A DNA stretch of 13,914 bases from Albibeggiatoa sp964388965 (GTDB lineage: Bacteria; Pseudomonadota; Gammaproteobacteria; Beggiatoales; Beggiatoaceae). Of the stretch, positions 8,801-13,914 are shown piece by piece. Each line of letters starts with the position of its first letter. The stretch's first letter is position 1. The notes beneath the pieces were generated by a model, which was given only the letters and a program-made list of their open reading frames with translations, was not told the origin of the DNA and searched no databases. The stretch is taken from the NCBI GenBank assembly GCA_964388965.1, contig CAYMCP010000082.1, positions 1-13,914 of the forward strand, written 5' to 3'. Both the position numbers and the translations under genes were made by a program.

Positions 8801-8929
8801 CAGGTCAAGCAAATTCAAACTTTCCGCAATTCAGTATTTCATGATTTAGAATCGGTAGTTTGGCCAACTAAGGCATGTAATGATCAGTCTTGGCTAAATG
8901 AAGACCCTTGCGCGGAGTTTAATAAATAA
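2837..8929 (+). CDS. Giant secreted mosaic protein: P-domain, six choice-of-anchor/ASH-like repeats, Cys-rich repeats, beta-helix, beta-propeller-like end
   Basis: The protein is 2030 residues, starting at an ATG 7 nt after AAGGAG. Residues 1-22 are a signal peptide ending near N-V-W-A. Domains, with approximate limits: 24-190 proprotein-convertase P-like domain (ends G-E-W-T-L-T-V-I-D and W-C-L-Q-Y). 194-903 six Ig-like choice-of-anchor D/ASH-type repeats, each with one Cys in a C-x-P-like turn and one near its end (C-x-G). 904-938 acidic linker. 939-1188 three InlB/GW-like repeats with G-W-x-x-x-C and a closing C-x-A/x-F. 1190-1240 Pro/Glu linker. 1257-1571 repetitive beta-helix-like region rich in G-G-x-I/L and N-V/T turns. 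1585-1732 a domain ending in F-x-G-Y-R-L-x-D-G-T-I-V-Y-N-G, a motif I associate with Beggiatoa-type exoproteins. 1738-2030 beta-propeller-like repeats (G-M-E-L-H-P, G-I-A-L-H-P, G-L-D-I-Q-P). No catalytic triad, LPxTG, autotransporter barrel or obvious type I secretion signal is seen. It is probably a surface or matrix protein for adhesion or binding. That role is inferred. Confidence 0.9.
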   Translation: MSFRHLLFYLFSLFLPYSNVWANFEICNTTVVPIEANTIETIDSVETVQPITVSSSVSMTDTTLGNVKAIGVSQLDLKHGNVGELTLKLTHNTSEVILLQTPDTTAAKPEGCVGKDFDGTEISDNGLTNVQNSCKTAQPAYGTTDFTPKNSLSAFTGEKIEGEWTLTVIDSNKYGSGQLNKWCLQYTVESQATINLSPASGQTLNFGSDVVVNVESSAQEITLVETTNSFSLVVEKAEFTGTHKDNFKLTSHHITNDFAMIIAPGTTQTYKIACTPSGRGTRSATFNLYTNLPTPNDKLTYDLTCKGVGAEYNDHGAAGPINFGNIDLGATSSQQTITISENGDAGHHLEIKSIELSGTNSSDFEISGKPTSFPHLINQGSGNTLALGITCKPTEIGDLTAKLRIKTNDVANATNDYNLKCAGMGPIYESFPVPDSTINFGQNGLGNTSKRNITVKNDGNKTLTIESVSFAAHADVFSLSITLGLDISAGSIGALPITCASDTAGTYSTQIEVTHNGANSPTKYQVTCETATDTIPEYSSTPLINGTITIGSAVNVGESTEGNLYIYEIGTDALTIDLAEPALSGTDVSAFSIISPTFPITMADGSTATTVKIQCAPTHKGTHTATLNLAHNGKTAQNPASYKLTCEGKAPIYRTIKIGDVTTDSVGGKVDIGEVVVGETITKSYKVKNSGDARLEVTNMNISGAHASDFAITNPSSGKYGRNANNTQTVELKCTPKSINKRTATLTATTNDPASPTVTYDLECTGKRPIGAGYYSEPSANSLVESGKDIGEIKFGAIRVDSTIDKTLTISEQGTAVLKVYQGSTFISGANAADFQVTDDLASVFNQSDNGFHITDDSGEKITLHLTCKPSAVGERVAYLNLKSNDSVFPNLTYKMTCEGIAPPVIEEPDDKPDDIAKGDSNDTTGNATVTPSRVEQKLTIQFEGNGFGTVTVLPNKIACSNYGAYEQCENRYAQNSTLQLQATASNHAYFVGWSNGCHSETFVLDSDKTCVATFERLPQYSLNVEIVGAGIVNAAQYPDFNCQLEQCVINDLLQDSTVNLQPTASEGWLFTGWEGDCTSDGQVTITANKTCRAIFITQSAAQANVKFSVGIRVGNGVVQSDSGLNCHNNVGLCAGDYAPNTIINIVAIPDAAYVFSGWMGDCVHAGNSTSHSLQLTKPETHCMADFKIPLPSILPAQPNIPHEPEPPTEINKPEVDTSEEVDTPEVDASTETPKIICLTEGRLNYACDAEGQTVQKLTILATGSISNTIIEGEIDNQGWVSSSTVKSTGKISGGILTGQTIVEEGGVLENITLRGDLIDGGTLRGDIRNESSVSGIIQNVHLAPKSKITGGYIAGTINGDANSTCRPTARLENLVVLAETVLNHVVIGEAVKFAHGVEFGDCVIVADGKVYRPDQDKMDENGIIHLAKNSYVSNGELNGNFIGNKDGLPLLENVTIGKNSTVDNVILGHDIVNLGEVTNFELRGIHFTGGTIGGEINALRGGTIKNVTLQPNTKINGGNFTGKIKGNPDAPATISNGFITANACISNVILAEGTAIADGACIGDNVINQVSEQQHQATPEIEAMLQVNPNGQLIGTDATFDPRVAICDIPRTNNTLLSKRDAKSVELQAYIGVDPIHQGLAGEMLMVMRHNFNGTISDMMKLPDDSWTEWHDGMNIVAFQTFDALPAGIDTLVFKGDFGKVRGEIIVFMGYRLTDGTIVYNGGEPLRVFIDTTPDTCLVYAIHDEGLNETQPVIIDLSVGLDGDMRLLGTERTFYGYDIEGMELHPDDDNLLLGTAGDDANIYGKEQDAHLYTINKTTGKINKVGQIASSDGSIKFEQVAGIALHPVTKQLWGWGIVNSKNKFMAIIHIDHTTGIAQIHKQFEHNQANNVTGLTWSYDGKVMFMSSEDRLWRYNPNTQQMKVTCEGISDQVVNFLKARNDVAQLKLIGYKKGEIEGLDIQPNGWLLIGIDYQASTASSIVAYDAETCQVKQIQTFRNSVFHDLESVVWPTKACNDQSWLNEDPCAEFNK
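3417..5545 (+). repeat. Six tandem Ig-like (choice-of-anchor D/ASH-type) repeats inside the exoprotein
   Basis: The repeats start near nt 3417, 3767, 4116, 4440, 4790 and 5150. Each is roughly 105-130 residues with F/I-G near the start, T-I/L in the next strand, S-G-x-x-x-x-x-F-x-I/V in the middle, then a first Cys and a final L/V/M-x-C. The Cys pair recurs in every repeat, which suggests a disulfide formed after export. Divergence between units points to old duplications. Confidence 0.75.
5651..6400 (+). repeat. Three GW/four-Cys repeats inside the exoprotein
   Basis: Units start near residues 939, 1021 and 1105. Each has two Cys in its first half, then G-W-x-x-x-C and a final C-x-A-x-F or similar. 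They resemble the InlB B-like/bacterial repeat (GW...F) domains of surface proteins, with extra cysteines likely forming two disulfides per unit. Confidence 0.7.
6605..7550 (+). repeat. Duplicated beta-helix-like segment inside the exoprotein
   Basis: Short turns of G-G-x-I-x-G, N-V-x-L and K-I-x-G-G recur throughout residues 1257-1571. A longer duplication is visible: G-G-T-L-R-G-D-I ... K-S-K-I-T-G-G-Y (starting near 1313) matches G-G-T-I-G-G-E-I ... N-T-K-I-N-G-G-N (starting near 1484). Both end in a short block with V/I-x-G plus D-C/N-V-I. The pattern suits a parallel beta-helix of the hexapeptide or bactofilin style. Confidence 0.55.
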
Positions 8930-8941
8930 GGTGTTCGACAT

Positions 8942-8990
8942 GTAGATTTTGGGAGTTAGAGAGAATTTTTCCTCTATCTCCTTGTTCTAC
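8942..8990 (+). terminator. Long imperfect hairpin after the exoprotein gene, possible terminator
   Basis: GTAGA/TCTAC forms an outer stem, then an internal loop, then GGAGtTAGAG paired with CTCTAtCTCC (one T-T mismatch) around a 10-nt loop. It begins 12 nt after the stop codon. There is no clean T run after it, so it may be a processing or stabilising hairpin and not a Rho-independent terminator. Confidence 0.4.
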
Positions 8991-9003
8991 GCAAAATTTA
9001 GGT

Positions 9004-9019
9004 GGACGCGAGTGCGTCC
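9004..9019. repeat. GC-rich perfect palindrome, candidate dispersed repeat
   Basis: GGACGC-GAGT-GCGTCC is a perfect 6-bp stem with a 4-nt loop. It is much richer in GC than the surrounding intergenic DNA. A degraded look-alike lies at 1127-1150. Such short GC palindromes are often genome-wide repeats in AT-rich genomes. Genome-wide copy number cannot be seen here. Confidence 0.4.
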
Positions 9020-9036
9020 TACTCAATTTGTATACT

Positions 9037-9055
9037 GGATTTCAATGCGAAATCC
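9037..9055. repeat. 7-bp inverted repeat
   Basis: GGATTTC (9037-9043) and GAAATCC (9049-9055) form a perfect stem with a 5-nt loop. A third copy of GAAATCC lies at 9067-9073, so the first arm could pair with either. No T run follows. Function unknown. Confidence 0.35.
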
Positions 9056-9237
9056 TGACTAATGGTGAAATCCGTTTAAAGTATTACTTTTTATGCCGAA
9101 TATTTATTTTATACCAAGGGAGGAGAATAACAACTACTACGGAATCCACTATATCTGTTTTCATCAAACTTCCCTTTGAAAATACTCATACCTTTTAGTT
9201 TAGTCTCTAAAATGAGAATTGCTGCTTAGGACAGTTT

Positions 9238-9267
9238 TTGAAAATTTGGGAATTGCTACATTAAAAT
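9238..9267 (+). promoter_or_regulatory. Candidate sigma-70 promoter of the oxidoreductase gene
   Basis: TTGAAA (9238-9243, five of six consensus bases) and TAAAAT (9262-9267, five of six) are 18 nt apart. Transcription would begin near 9274, leaving a leader of about 60 nt before the ATG at 9335. Confidence 0.5.
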
Positions 9268-9318
9268 CATCACTTTAAATTACGCCAGTGATGACCATAA
9301 TCAATTTATCTGTCATCA
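9267..9318 (+). promoter_or_regulatory. Three-part alternating inverted repeat over promoter and leader
   Basis: TCATCAC (9267-9273), GTGATGAC (9288-9295) and GTCATCA (9312-9318) alternate in orientation. The middle element can pair with the first (14-nt gap) or with the last (16-nt gap). At the DNA level the first pair overlaps the -10 and predicted start site and could be an operator. In RNA only the downstream hairpin is fully within the predicted leader. Confidence 0.4.
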
Positions 9319-9334
9319 TCTCCAAAAAAATCGC

Positions 9335-12300
9335 ATGTCTCAATTTAATGGCTATACTTTTCAACAACTTTTTGAATTCAACACGTTAAAAGCGTTTGAT
9401 GAGCAATTTTTAAATACCTTAACAGCAGAGCAAAAACAAAAATTATTAGCCTATCGTCAACAACAACCCTTTTCCAATATTGAAATCAGTGAATTATTAA
9501 TTCAATGCGCACCCGTGCTAGAGCGGTTTATTGCCGAATTATTTGATATTGAATTTGAGTTAGCCCAATTAAAAGGCGAAATTGAGTACAATCAACCGAT
9601 TTTAGAATTTAAAAAATGGTTTGTATTACGCCGTGCGCGACGCAGATTAAACAAAAAAGAGCAATTAACCGATTTTGAGCAACTCGATCAATGGTTAGCA
9701 TCCAAACTAGTTTATGACTGCGAAGACAAAGAGTTAGCCATAGCTAAATTAGGTTTACACTACTTATCTAATAAATCCGCATATCAGGATGAAATTGAAC
9801 AATTAACGCAATGGTGCATCCAAGCAATTAAACAAAATCGAGTCGAAGTTACACAATGGATCAGCTTTAAATTACCGCAACAAATCGATCCACAAAATTT
9901 AATCTCTTTAATTCAATCTAAAACACATTGTCAACAAGCACCAAAATATTGTCCGCGTATTGGTTTTAATTTAACGGATATTGGTATGAATTTACGCGAA
10001 GTGCAAGGCGAAATTAACTATTGCTTATATTGCCACGAGCATGATGGCGACTCATGTTCCAAGGGTTTTTTAATGAAAAAAGGTGATGCTGAGTCTGGTT
10101 TTCGCCAAGATGCGTTACACAATATATTGATAGGTTGCCCTTTGGGTGAAAAAATTTCTGAAATGCACGTATTAAAGCGCGATGGTTTTAATTTAGCTGC
10201 ATTAGCGATGATTATGATAGATAATCCAATGTGTCCAGCAACGGGGCATCGAATTTGTAATGATTGTATGAAAGCCTGCGTTTATCAAAAACAAACCCCT
10301 GTCAATATCCCACAAATTGAAAGCCGCGTATTAAAAGACATATTGCATTTACCGTATGGTGTTGAAATTTATGATTTATTAACTCGTTGGAATCCATTAC
10401 GTCAAAAACAATTTTTACCTAAGCCCTACAATGGATTAAAAGTGCTAATTGCAGGACAAGGACCAGCAGGTTTTACGCTTGCACATCATTTATTAATGGA
10501 AGGTTTTGCTGTTGTTGGTGTGGATGGATTAAAAATTGAACCATTGCCACAAACATTATTAGACCAACCGATTAAAAATTATGCTGAAATTGAAGAAGAA
10601 TTAAGTAAACGCATTATTTTAGGTTTTGGTGGTGTAATTGAATATGGTATTACAGTACGCTGGGATAAAAATTACCTAAAATTAATTTATCTTAACTTAT
10701 TACGTCGATCACATTATCAAGTTTTTGGCAATGTGCGTTTTGGTGGTACGATAACGGTAGAAGATGCGTGGCATTTAGGATTTGATCATTTAGCGGTTGC
10801 GGTGGGCGCGGGACTACCTCAAGCATTACCAATTGAAAATAGTCTAGCAACAGGTATGCGTCAAGCAAATGATTTTTTAATGGCATTACAATTAACTGGT
10901 GCTGCTAAAAGCGATAGTTTAGCTAATCTACAAATTCGTTTACCTGCGGTAGTAATCGGTGGTGGTTTGACTGCAATTGATACAGCTACCGAAGTGCAAG
11001 CTTACTATCTTGTTCAAATTGAAAAAGTTGCAAAACGTTATGCTAAATTAGCTAAAATGGGTCTAACCGATCAAATTTGGCAACAATTGACAGCAACCGA
11101 GCAGGAAATTTTGCAAACATTTCTGAGCCACGCACAACAATTAGAACAATTAAAACAGCAAGCAGCACAAACAGGCATCGAGCCAGATACTCAAAATTTA
11201 ATTCATCAATGGGGTGGAGTAACGATTATTTATCGGCGTAATTTGCAGCAATCACCTGCTTATGTGCATAATCATGAGGAGGTAGAGCAAGCTTTGCAGG
11301 AAGGCATTTATTACGCGCAAGGTTTTGAACCAAAAGCAGTAAAAGTAGATGCGGAAGGTTATGCAGTGGGTTTAATTTGCATTAAACAGGGCGAAGAGGT
11401 TACTTTTGCAGCAAATACAATTTTAGTTGCCACTGGTGCAAAGACAAATGTTGCTTATGAGTTTGAGCATCGTGGTACATTTGAGCGGGTTGGTTTTGAA
11501 TATCAAGCCTATCAATGGAAAGCTGGCATATTGCAAAAAGCATCCGCTGTAATCAATTGTAAAACAAAAGATTTTGGTGCATTTACTTCTTATCAAAAAC
11601 AACAACATTACGTCACTTTTTTAGGTGATACTCATCCCGCGTTTCACGGTAATGTGGTAAAAGCAATTGCTTCTGCACAAAAGATATACCCGCATATTGT
11701 TAAAGTGTTAGCAGATAAAAAAGTACAAAAAACTGATTTAGAAGCTGAATATCAACAATTTAAGGCAAAAATGCAAGATTTATTGACTGCTAAAATTCAT
11801 TCAATTCAATCATTAGATGAAAATGTATTGCGTATTCAGATTTACGCGCCAATGGCGGTGCAGAAATTTTCCGCAGGGCAATTTTTTCGTATTCAAAATT
11901 TTGAAACTGATGCGCCGACGGTGGATGATACTAAATTGCAAATGGAAGCAACTGCTGTTTTAGGCGCAGGTGTAGATAAACAAAATAATTTATTGCAACT
12001 TATTATTATTACAAAAGGAACGAGTTCGCGTTTATGTAGTCAGTTACAGGTGGGGCAGCGCGTCGCATTGATGGGACCAACGGGTACAAAAACTAAAATT
12101 ACTGACAGTAATGAAACAATTTTATTTATTGGTGGACAATTAGCTATTCCAGAAATTTTGTCAGTTGGTAATGCTTTAAAAAATAAAGGAAATAAAGTTA
12201 TTTATTTAGCAACTTTTGAGCATGAAAAACAAATTTTTTGTTATGAAGAATTACTTGATGCGACTGATCAAATTATTTGGCTAATTCAGCAAGGAAATAT

Positions 12301-12718
12301 GGCTAATACGCTACGTCTGCAAGATAAAATATCGAGTATGGATATAAAAACAGTTTTATTGCATCATAATGAATTATCATCCGTATCGAGAGTAATTGTG
12401 CTCGGTGGGGCGAATTTAGTCAGTTTAGTACAAAATTTACGGAAAAATGAATTAAAAGAGTATTTTGGTAATAATATACAATTTTCTGCTTCGACATTCA
12501 GCACGATGCAGTGCATGTTAAAAGGCGTTTGTGCGCAGTGTTTACAGTGGCAAATTGATCCTACGACAGGGAAACGTACCAAAGCAGTATTTGCCTGTTC
12601 ATGGCAGCAGCAACCAATAGAATTAATTGATGCGCCAAATTTAACTGAACGTTTACGACAAAATCGCGTCTTAGAAATCGTTAATGCGACATGGTTGGAT
12701 CACTTACTTGCTCAGTAA
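9335..12718 (+). CDS. Fused FAD/Fe-S/pyridine-nucleotide oxidoreductase (GltD/NfnB-like plus PyrK/NfnA-like)
   Basis: The protein is 1127 residues, cytoplasmic, with no signal peptide. Residues 1-200 are a helical, Gln-rich N-terminal region without a recognised motif. Residues about 206-320 form a GltD-like Fe-S domain with cysteines at 206, 230, 233, 241, 268, 300, 308, 311 and 315, including CPLGEKI and NPMCPATGHRICNDC. An FAD-binding GQGPAG lies at 374-379. A second dinucleotide motif, IGGGLTAIDTATE, is at 541-553, and ATGA at 699-702 closes the fold. A Gln-rich insertion (about 555-625) sits in the pyridine-nucleotide domain. Residues about 815-1045 are ferredoxin-reductase/PyrK-like, with LMGPTG (912-917) and FIGGQLAIPE (931-940). 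C1060, C1066, C1069 and C1088 suit a 2Fe-2S cluster. Similar fused proteins occur in proteobacteria without an assigned role. It may move electrons between NAD(P)H and ferredoxin-like carriers; bifurcation is not shown. The start lacks a Shine-Dalgarno, and no upstream in-frame ATG, GTG or TTG exists before a stop at 9239. Confidence 0.9.
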   Translation: MSQFNGYTFQQLFEFNTLKAFDEQFLNTLTAEQKQKLLAYRQQQPFSNIEISELLIQCAPVLERFIAELFDIEFELAQLKGEIEYNQPILEFKKWFVLRRARRRLNKKEQLTDFEQLDQWLASKLVYDCEDKELAIAKLGLHYLSNKSAYQDEIEQLTQWCIQAIKQNRVEVTQWISFKLPQQIDPQNLISLIQSKTHCQQAPKYCPRIGFNLTDIGMNLREVQGEINYCLYCHEHDGDSCSKGFLMKKGDAESGFRQDALHNILIGCPLGEKISEMHVLKRDGFNLAALAMIMIDNPMCPATGHRICNDCMKACVYQKQTPVNIPQIESRVLKDILHLPYGVEIYDLLTRWNPLRQKQFLPKPYNGLKVLIAGQGPAGFTLAHHLLMEGFAVVGVDGLKIEPLPQTLLDQPIKNYAEIEEELSKRIILGFGGVIEYGITVRWDKNYLKLIYLNLLRRSHYQVFGNVRFGGTITVEDAWHLGFDHLAVAVGAGLPQALPIENSLATGMRQANDFLMALQLTGAAKSDSLANLQIRLPAVVIGGGLTAIDTATEVQAYYLVQIEKVAKRYAKLAKMGLTDQIWQQLTATEQEILQTFLSHAQQLEQLKQQAAQTGIEPDTQNLIHQWGGVTIIYRRNLQQSPAYVHNHEEVEQALQEGIYYAQGFEPKAVKVDAEGYAVGLICIKQGEEVTFAANTILVATGAKTNVAYEFEHRGTFERVGFEYQAYQWKAGILQKASAVINCKTKDFGAFTSYQKQQHYVTFLGDTHPAFHGNVVKAIASAQKIYPHIVKVLADKKVQKTDLEAEYQQFKAKMQDLLTAKIHSIQSLDENVLRIQIYAPMAVQKFSAGQFFRIQNFETDAPTVDDTKLQMEATAVLGAGVDKQNNLLQLIIITKGTSSRLCSQLQVGQRVALMGPTGTKTKITDSNETILFIGGQLAIPEILSVGNALKNKGNKVIYLATFEHEKQIFCYEELLDATDQIIWLIQQGNMANTLRLQDKISSMDIKTVLLHHNELSSVSRVIVLGGANLVSLVQNLRKNELKEYFGNNIQFSASTFSTMQCMLKGVCAQCLQWQIDPTTGKRTKAVFACSWQQQPIELIDAPNLTERLRQNRVLEIVNATWLDHLLAQ

Positions 12719-12724
12719 ACCAAT

Positions 12725-12745
12725 GTTGCCATCAACTATTTTTTT
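12725..12745 (+). terminator. Weak candidate terminator of the oxidoreductase gene
   Basis: A 4-bp stem, GTTG-ccat-CAAC, is followed by a T-rich run (12739-12745) just after the stop codon. The stem is short, so termination may be inefficient or may lie elsewhere. Confidence 0.25.
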
Positions 12746-12772
12746 AGATTTTACCAGTCATTATTTTGATAA

Positions 12773-12781
12773 TGCTATAAT
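12773..12781 (+). promoter_or_regulatory. Extended -10 promoter element
   Basis: TGCTATAAT is a perfect extended -10 (TGnTATAAT), which needs little -35. It faces the GTPase gene about 180 nt downstream. Transcription would start near 12788, inside the CTTGC/GCAAG inverted repeat. Confidence 0.45.
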
Positions 12782-12783
12782 CA

Positions 12784-12811
12784 GCTTGCAGATTGTGTAG
12801 ACAAAGCAAGC
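12784..12811 (+). repeat. Inverted repeat in the GTPase leader
   Basis: GCTTGC (12784-12789) and GCAAGC (12806-12811) pair perfectly across 16 nt. Outer CAG/CTG bases extend the stem with one bulge. No T run follows on the plus strand. It could be an operator just downstream of the extended -10. Confidence 0.35.
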
Positions 12812-12883
12812 CTGACACATTAAAACGTTATATCATGCTTTGACTAATCTATCGTACTTTCTCTGAATTAATAAAAATAGTAT

Positions 12884-12916
12884 TTGACAAATGCCATACC
12901 GTGTTGCTTATGGTAT
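12884..12916 (+). promoter_or_regulatory. Second GTPase promoter candidate with internal inverted repeat
   Basis: A perfect -35 TTGACA is at 12884-12889. Possible -10 elements are TATGGT (12909-12914, 19-nt spacer) or TATCAT (12914-12919, 24-nt spacer, too long), so the match is incomplete. ATGCCATA (12891-12898) and TATGGTAT (12909-12916) form a 7-of-8 inverted repeat lying between and over these boxes, as expected for a repressor or spacer-twisting activator site. Confidence 0.35.
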
Positions 12917-12958
12917 CATTTATGGGTAAAGCATCAGTGCAGTAGGGATTTAAAAGCA

Positions 12959-13914
12959 ATGGCTATCATTGATACGGAACAAGTTGTAATTCGCATTGTG
13001 TTCGACGGAGCACCTTTATCTGGTAAAACAACGACTGTTTATGCACTAAGAGATGCTTTAGCACCAGCAGCGACCGTTTTTCCTAACGATGCTAATAACA
13101 ATTTGTATTTTTTTGACTGGCTGGAGTACAAAGGCGGTCAATTTCAGCAAAAACCAATCACCTGTCAAATTTTAAGTACGCCTAGTCGGACTGATTTACG
13201 CGCACATCGTGAATATTTGCTTAGTAGTGCGGATGTTGTTGTTTTTGTAGTTGATGCGGCAGATAGCGATCAGCAAGTAGCGTTAAAATATTATGCGGAA
13301 ATGCGTGATATTCAAGAACAGCAAGGTTTCAAGCTTTTATTATTAGCGAATAAACAGGATCAAGATCAGGTTAATGATATGTCACATTTGTATGAATCTG
13401 ATGACATTAAAATCATTCAGGCATCTGCTTTAAAGAATCGTGGTATACGAGAAGCTTTTGTATTATCAGTTCGTTTAGCGTCCGAGCGTTTAGAAAATTT
13501 AATAGCCCAAGATTTACATACAAACCGATTACCTCAGGAAACATCTCCACAGACTTTATTAGAATCCTTACAGCAATTTGCTAACAATGATGTGATGTTG
13601 ACAGACAGTGAATTAGAAAAGCTTGCAGATTTAGATAAACAGCCAATTTTAGATGATGTTACCTCTTCCTCTCTGTCAACTCCACAGCTTATTGATACAC
13701 AAATAGAGGCATTAGCTGATTTAGATGATGATGCTATTTTTCCTGATGACATAGCAAATTTTAATGGGTCTATTCCACAGCCTTTGAAGGACAACGGTGA
13801 AGTTGCGGAATTTGATGAATCGGATTCAAATCTTGAATTTTTAGAAGATGATGATGAAATTGCGGAATTTGATGAATCGGATTCAAATCTTGAATTTTTA
13901 GAAGATGATGATGA
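12959..13914 (+). CDS. MglA-like small GTPase with long acidic repetitive tail, C-terminus outside window
   Basis: The frame is open from the ATG at 12959 to the right edge (318 full codons). AGGGA lies 10 nt upstream. Residues 8-180 fit a Ras-superfamily G domain: P-loop G17-x4-G22-K23-T24 (GAPLSGKT), LYFFDWLEY at 49-57 as in MglA-type GTPases, G4 NKQD at 131-134, and G5-like SALK at 156-159. The G3 region reads S-T-P-S-R-T-D (73-79) where MglA-type proteins usually have T-V-P-G-Q, so GTP hydrolysis may be altered. Residues from about 181 are a long, strongly acidic tail with two LADLD-containing units (near 222 and 247) and a 19-residue tandem repeat beginning at 282. No membrane segment is seen. 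MglA-like GTPases control polarity and gliding in Myxococcus; a similar role here is inferred only. Confidence 0.85.
   Translation, partial: MAIIDTEQVVIRIVFDGAPLSGKTTTVYALRDALAPAATVFPNDANNNLYFFDWLEYKGGQFQQKPITCQILSTPSRTDLRAHREYLLSSADVVVFVVDAADSDQQVALKYYAEMRDIQEQQGFKLLLLANKQDQDQVNDMSHLYESDDIKIIQASALKNRGIREAFVLSVRLASERLENLIAQDLHTNRLPQETSPQTLLESLQQFANNDVMLTDSELEKLADLDKQPILDDVTSSSLSTPQLIDTQIEALADLDDDAIFPDDIANFNGSIPQPLKDNGEVAEFDESDSNLEFLEDDDEIAEFDESDSNLEFLEDDD
13802..13914 (+). repeat. Nearly identical 57-bp tandem repeat in the GTPase tail
   Basis: Units at 13802-13858 and 13859-13914 (cut by the window edge) encode AEFDESDSNLEFLEDDDE preceded by Val or Ile. They differ at a single base over the 56 positions visible (GTT versus ATT in the first codon). 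Identity at synonymous sites indicates recent duplication, and more units may follow. Confidence 0.9.

Larger units (their letters stand above)
8930..9237. other. Non-coding gap with three inverted repeats
   Basis: No gene is supported. It contains inverted repeats at 8942-8990, 9004-9019 and 9037-9055, and a lone strong SD-like AGGGAGGAG (9117-9125) with no start codon in range. Confidence 0.5.

Noticed and set aside
9117..9125. Strong SD-like AGGGAGGAG
   Set aside because: No ATG, GTG or TTG occurs within the next 15 nt, so it does not mark a gene start.
9093..9179. 28-codon plus-strand ORF
   Set aside because: No SD before its ATG, odd composition; more likely chance in a non-coding gap.
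12788..12958. Possible small RNA between the extended -10 and the GTPase
   Set aside because: No terminator-like hairpin with a T run ends it; more simply a long leader of the GTPase mRNA.
13534..13794. Minus-strand 86-codon ORF, Ser-rich
   Set aside because: Shadow of the acidic GTPase tail in the opposite strand; the plus-strand frame has a G domain and SD.

Overview
The window is AT-rich bacterial DNA. Signal peptides, Shine-Dalgarno sites and protein families point to a Gram-negative gammaproteobacterium, most likely a Thiotrichales/Beggiatoa-type sulfur oxidiser. That assignment is inferred from three things: a very large secreted mosaic protein of a style common in that group, a small Met/Gly/Tyr-rich secreted protein, and an MglA-like GTPase. 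No rRNA or marker gene confirms it. I found no tRNA, rRNA, CRISPR array, transposase or integrase.

Layout. The left third is on the minus strand: the start of a small secreted Met/Gly/Tyr-rich protein (1-186, runs off the window), a second small secreted protein (593-895) with its own terminator (511-553), and a metallopeptidase/VWA-like protein (1260-2531). A divergent intergenic region (2532-2836) then switches to the plus strand. There follow a 2030-residue secreted modular protein (2837-8929), a 405-bp intergenic region rich in inverted repeats (8930-9334), a 1127-residue FAD/Fe-S/pyridine-nucleotide oxidoreductase (9335-12718), and the 5' part of an MglA-like small GTPase with a repetitive acidic tail (12959 to beyond the window end).

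The genes look like separate transcription units and not one operon. Intergenic gaps are 240-400 bp and most carry promoter-like or operator-like sequences. The two small secreted genes share a pair of upstream 9-bp motifs, which suggests common control. The oxidoreductase resembles NfnB (GltD-like) fused to NfnA (PyrK-like) in one chain. The GTPase keeps the P-loop and NKxD motifs but has an unusual G3 region. I see no single new defence or mobile system here. The best leads are the fused oxidoreductase with its SD-less, hairpin-capable leader, the GTPase with a nearly perfect tandem duplication in its tail, and the mosaic exoprotein.
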